Source: a virus. From it: a stretch of DNA of 46,522 bases. Where the stretch lies: positions 1-46,522 of the IMG/VR virus record IMGVR_UViG_3300048091_000230; one strand, written 5' to 3'. Position 1 is the stretch's first letter. Each line of letters opens with the position of its first letter. The notes below the pieces were generated by a model that ran no database searches, was not told where the DNA came from, and saw only the letters and a program-made list of their open reading frames with translations. This document shows positions 46,463-46,522 of the stretch, in pieces. Made by a program: the position numbers and the translations under genes.

Positions 46463-46522
<60 letters not shown>

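Overview
The window is one complete temperate-phage genome integrated in a bacterial chromosome, framed by an identical 60-bp direct repeat at 1-60 and 46463-46522. The repeat is the 3' half of a tRNA-Pro(GGG) gene on the minus strand, from the anticodon arm to CCA plus 10 bp. The intact tRNA must run off the right edge; the left copy is the displaced 3' fragment. High GC, GC-rich codon use and the gene families suggest a betaproteobacterial host, probably Oxalobacteraceae (Massilia-like). That is inference; no host gene lies inside the window.

Layout, left to right. 61-1990 (plus): an XRE regulator with an ImmA-type metallopeptidase and two very small genes. 1992-2756 (minus): a solitary SOS gene, imuA, behind a LexA box. 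2934-3900 (plus): a BPSL0067-type amidase-like protein with a STY0301-type exported partner, probably effector and immunity. 3879-6241 (minus): lysis region with holin, glucosaminidase endolysin, HNH protein and a membrane/lipoprotein. 6305-17911 (minus): contractile tail in Mu gene order (fibre, gp48, gp47, gp46, gp45, gp44, gp43, tape measure, frameshifted chaperone, tube, sheath, DUF2635). 17922-26653 (minus): connector genes and a lambda-type head module (FII, FI position, E, D, scaffold-like, C, B, W, A, Nu1). The virion is thus a lambda-head/Mu-tail hybrid. 26839-31937 (minus): structural and adhesin-like genes plus small genes, unusually placed between the late promoter and terS. 32123-37373 (minus): Q-like antiterminator, RusA, DUF1364, cupin-like protein, a DUF1376-type replication protein with dyad iterons inside its gene, and Cro. 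37458-38921 (plus): LexA-like CI repressor and a lipoprotein moron. 39151-46353 (plus): early operon with many small unknown genes, a two-domain sliding-clamp-like protein, a methyltransferase, a Lar-like zinc-finger protein, a DUF4224 protein and the tyrosine integrase.

Regulation is lambdoid. CI and Cro sit around an operator cluster (dyad AGCAAATTGCT, about 25-bp spacing). The same operator recurs twice over a second, rightward promoter at 39070-39098. Cro is followed by a terminator, so the leftward operon presumably needs antitermination. Directly behind the Q-like gene lies a near-consensus late promoter (TTGACA-N17-TACATT), followed by at least two terminators before the first structural gene. 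This is the architecture expected for Q-controlled late expression.

The points most worth checking are the two-domain beta-clamp-like protein, the roughly 270-residue domain inserted into the baseplate Gp46 protein, the eleven perfect-length 22-residue repeats in the adhesin-like protein, the GGTAACA cluster around terS, the dyad origin-like array, the prophage imuA under LexA control, and the effector/immunity-like and lipoprotein cargo.
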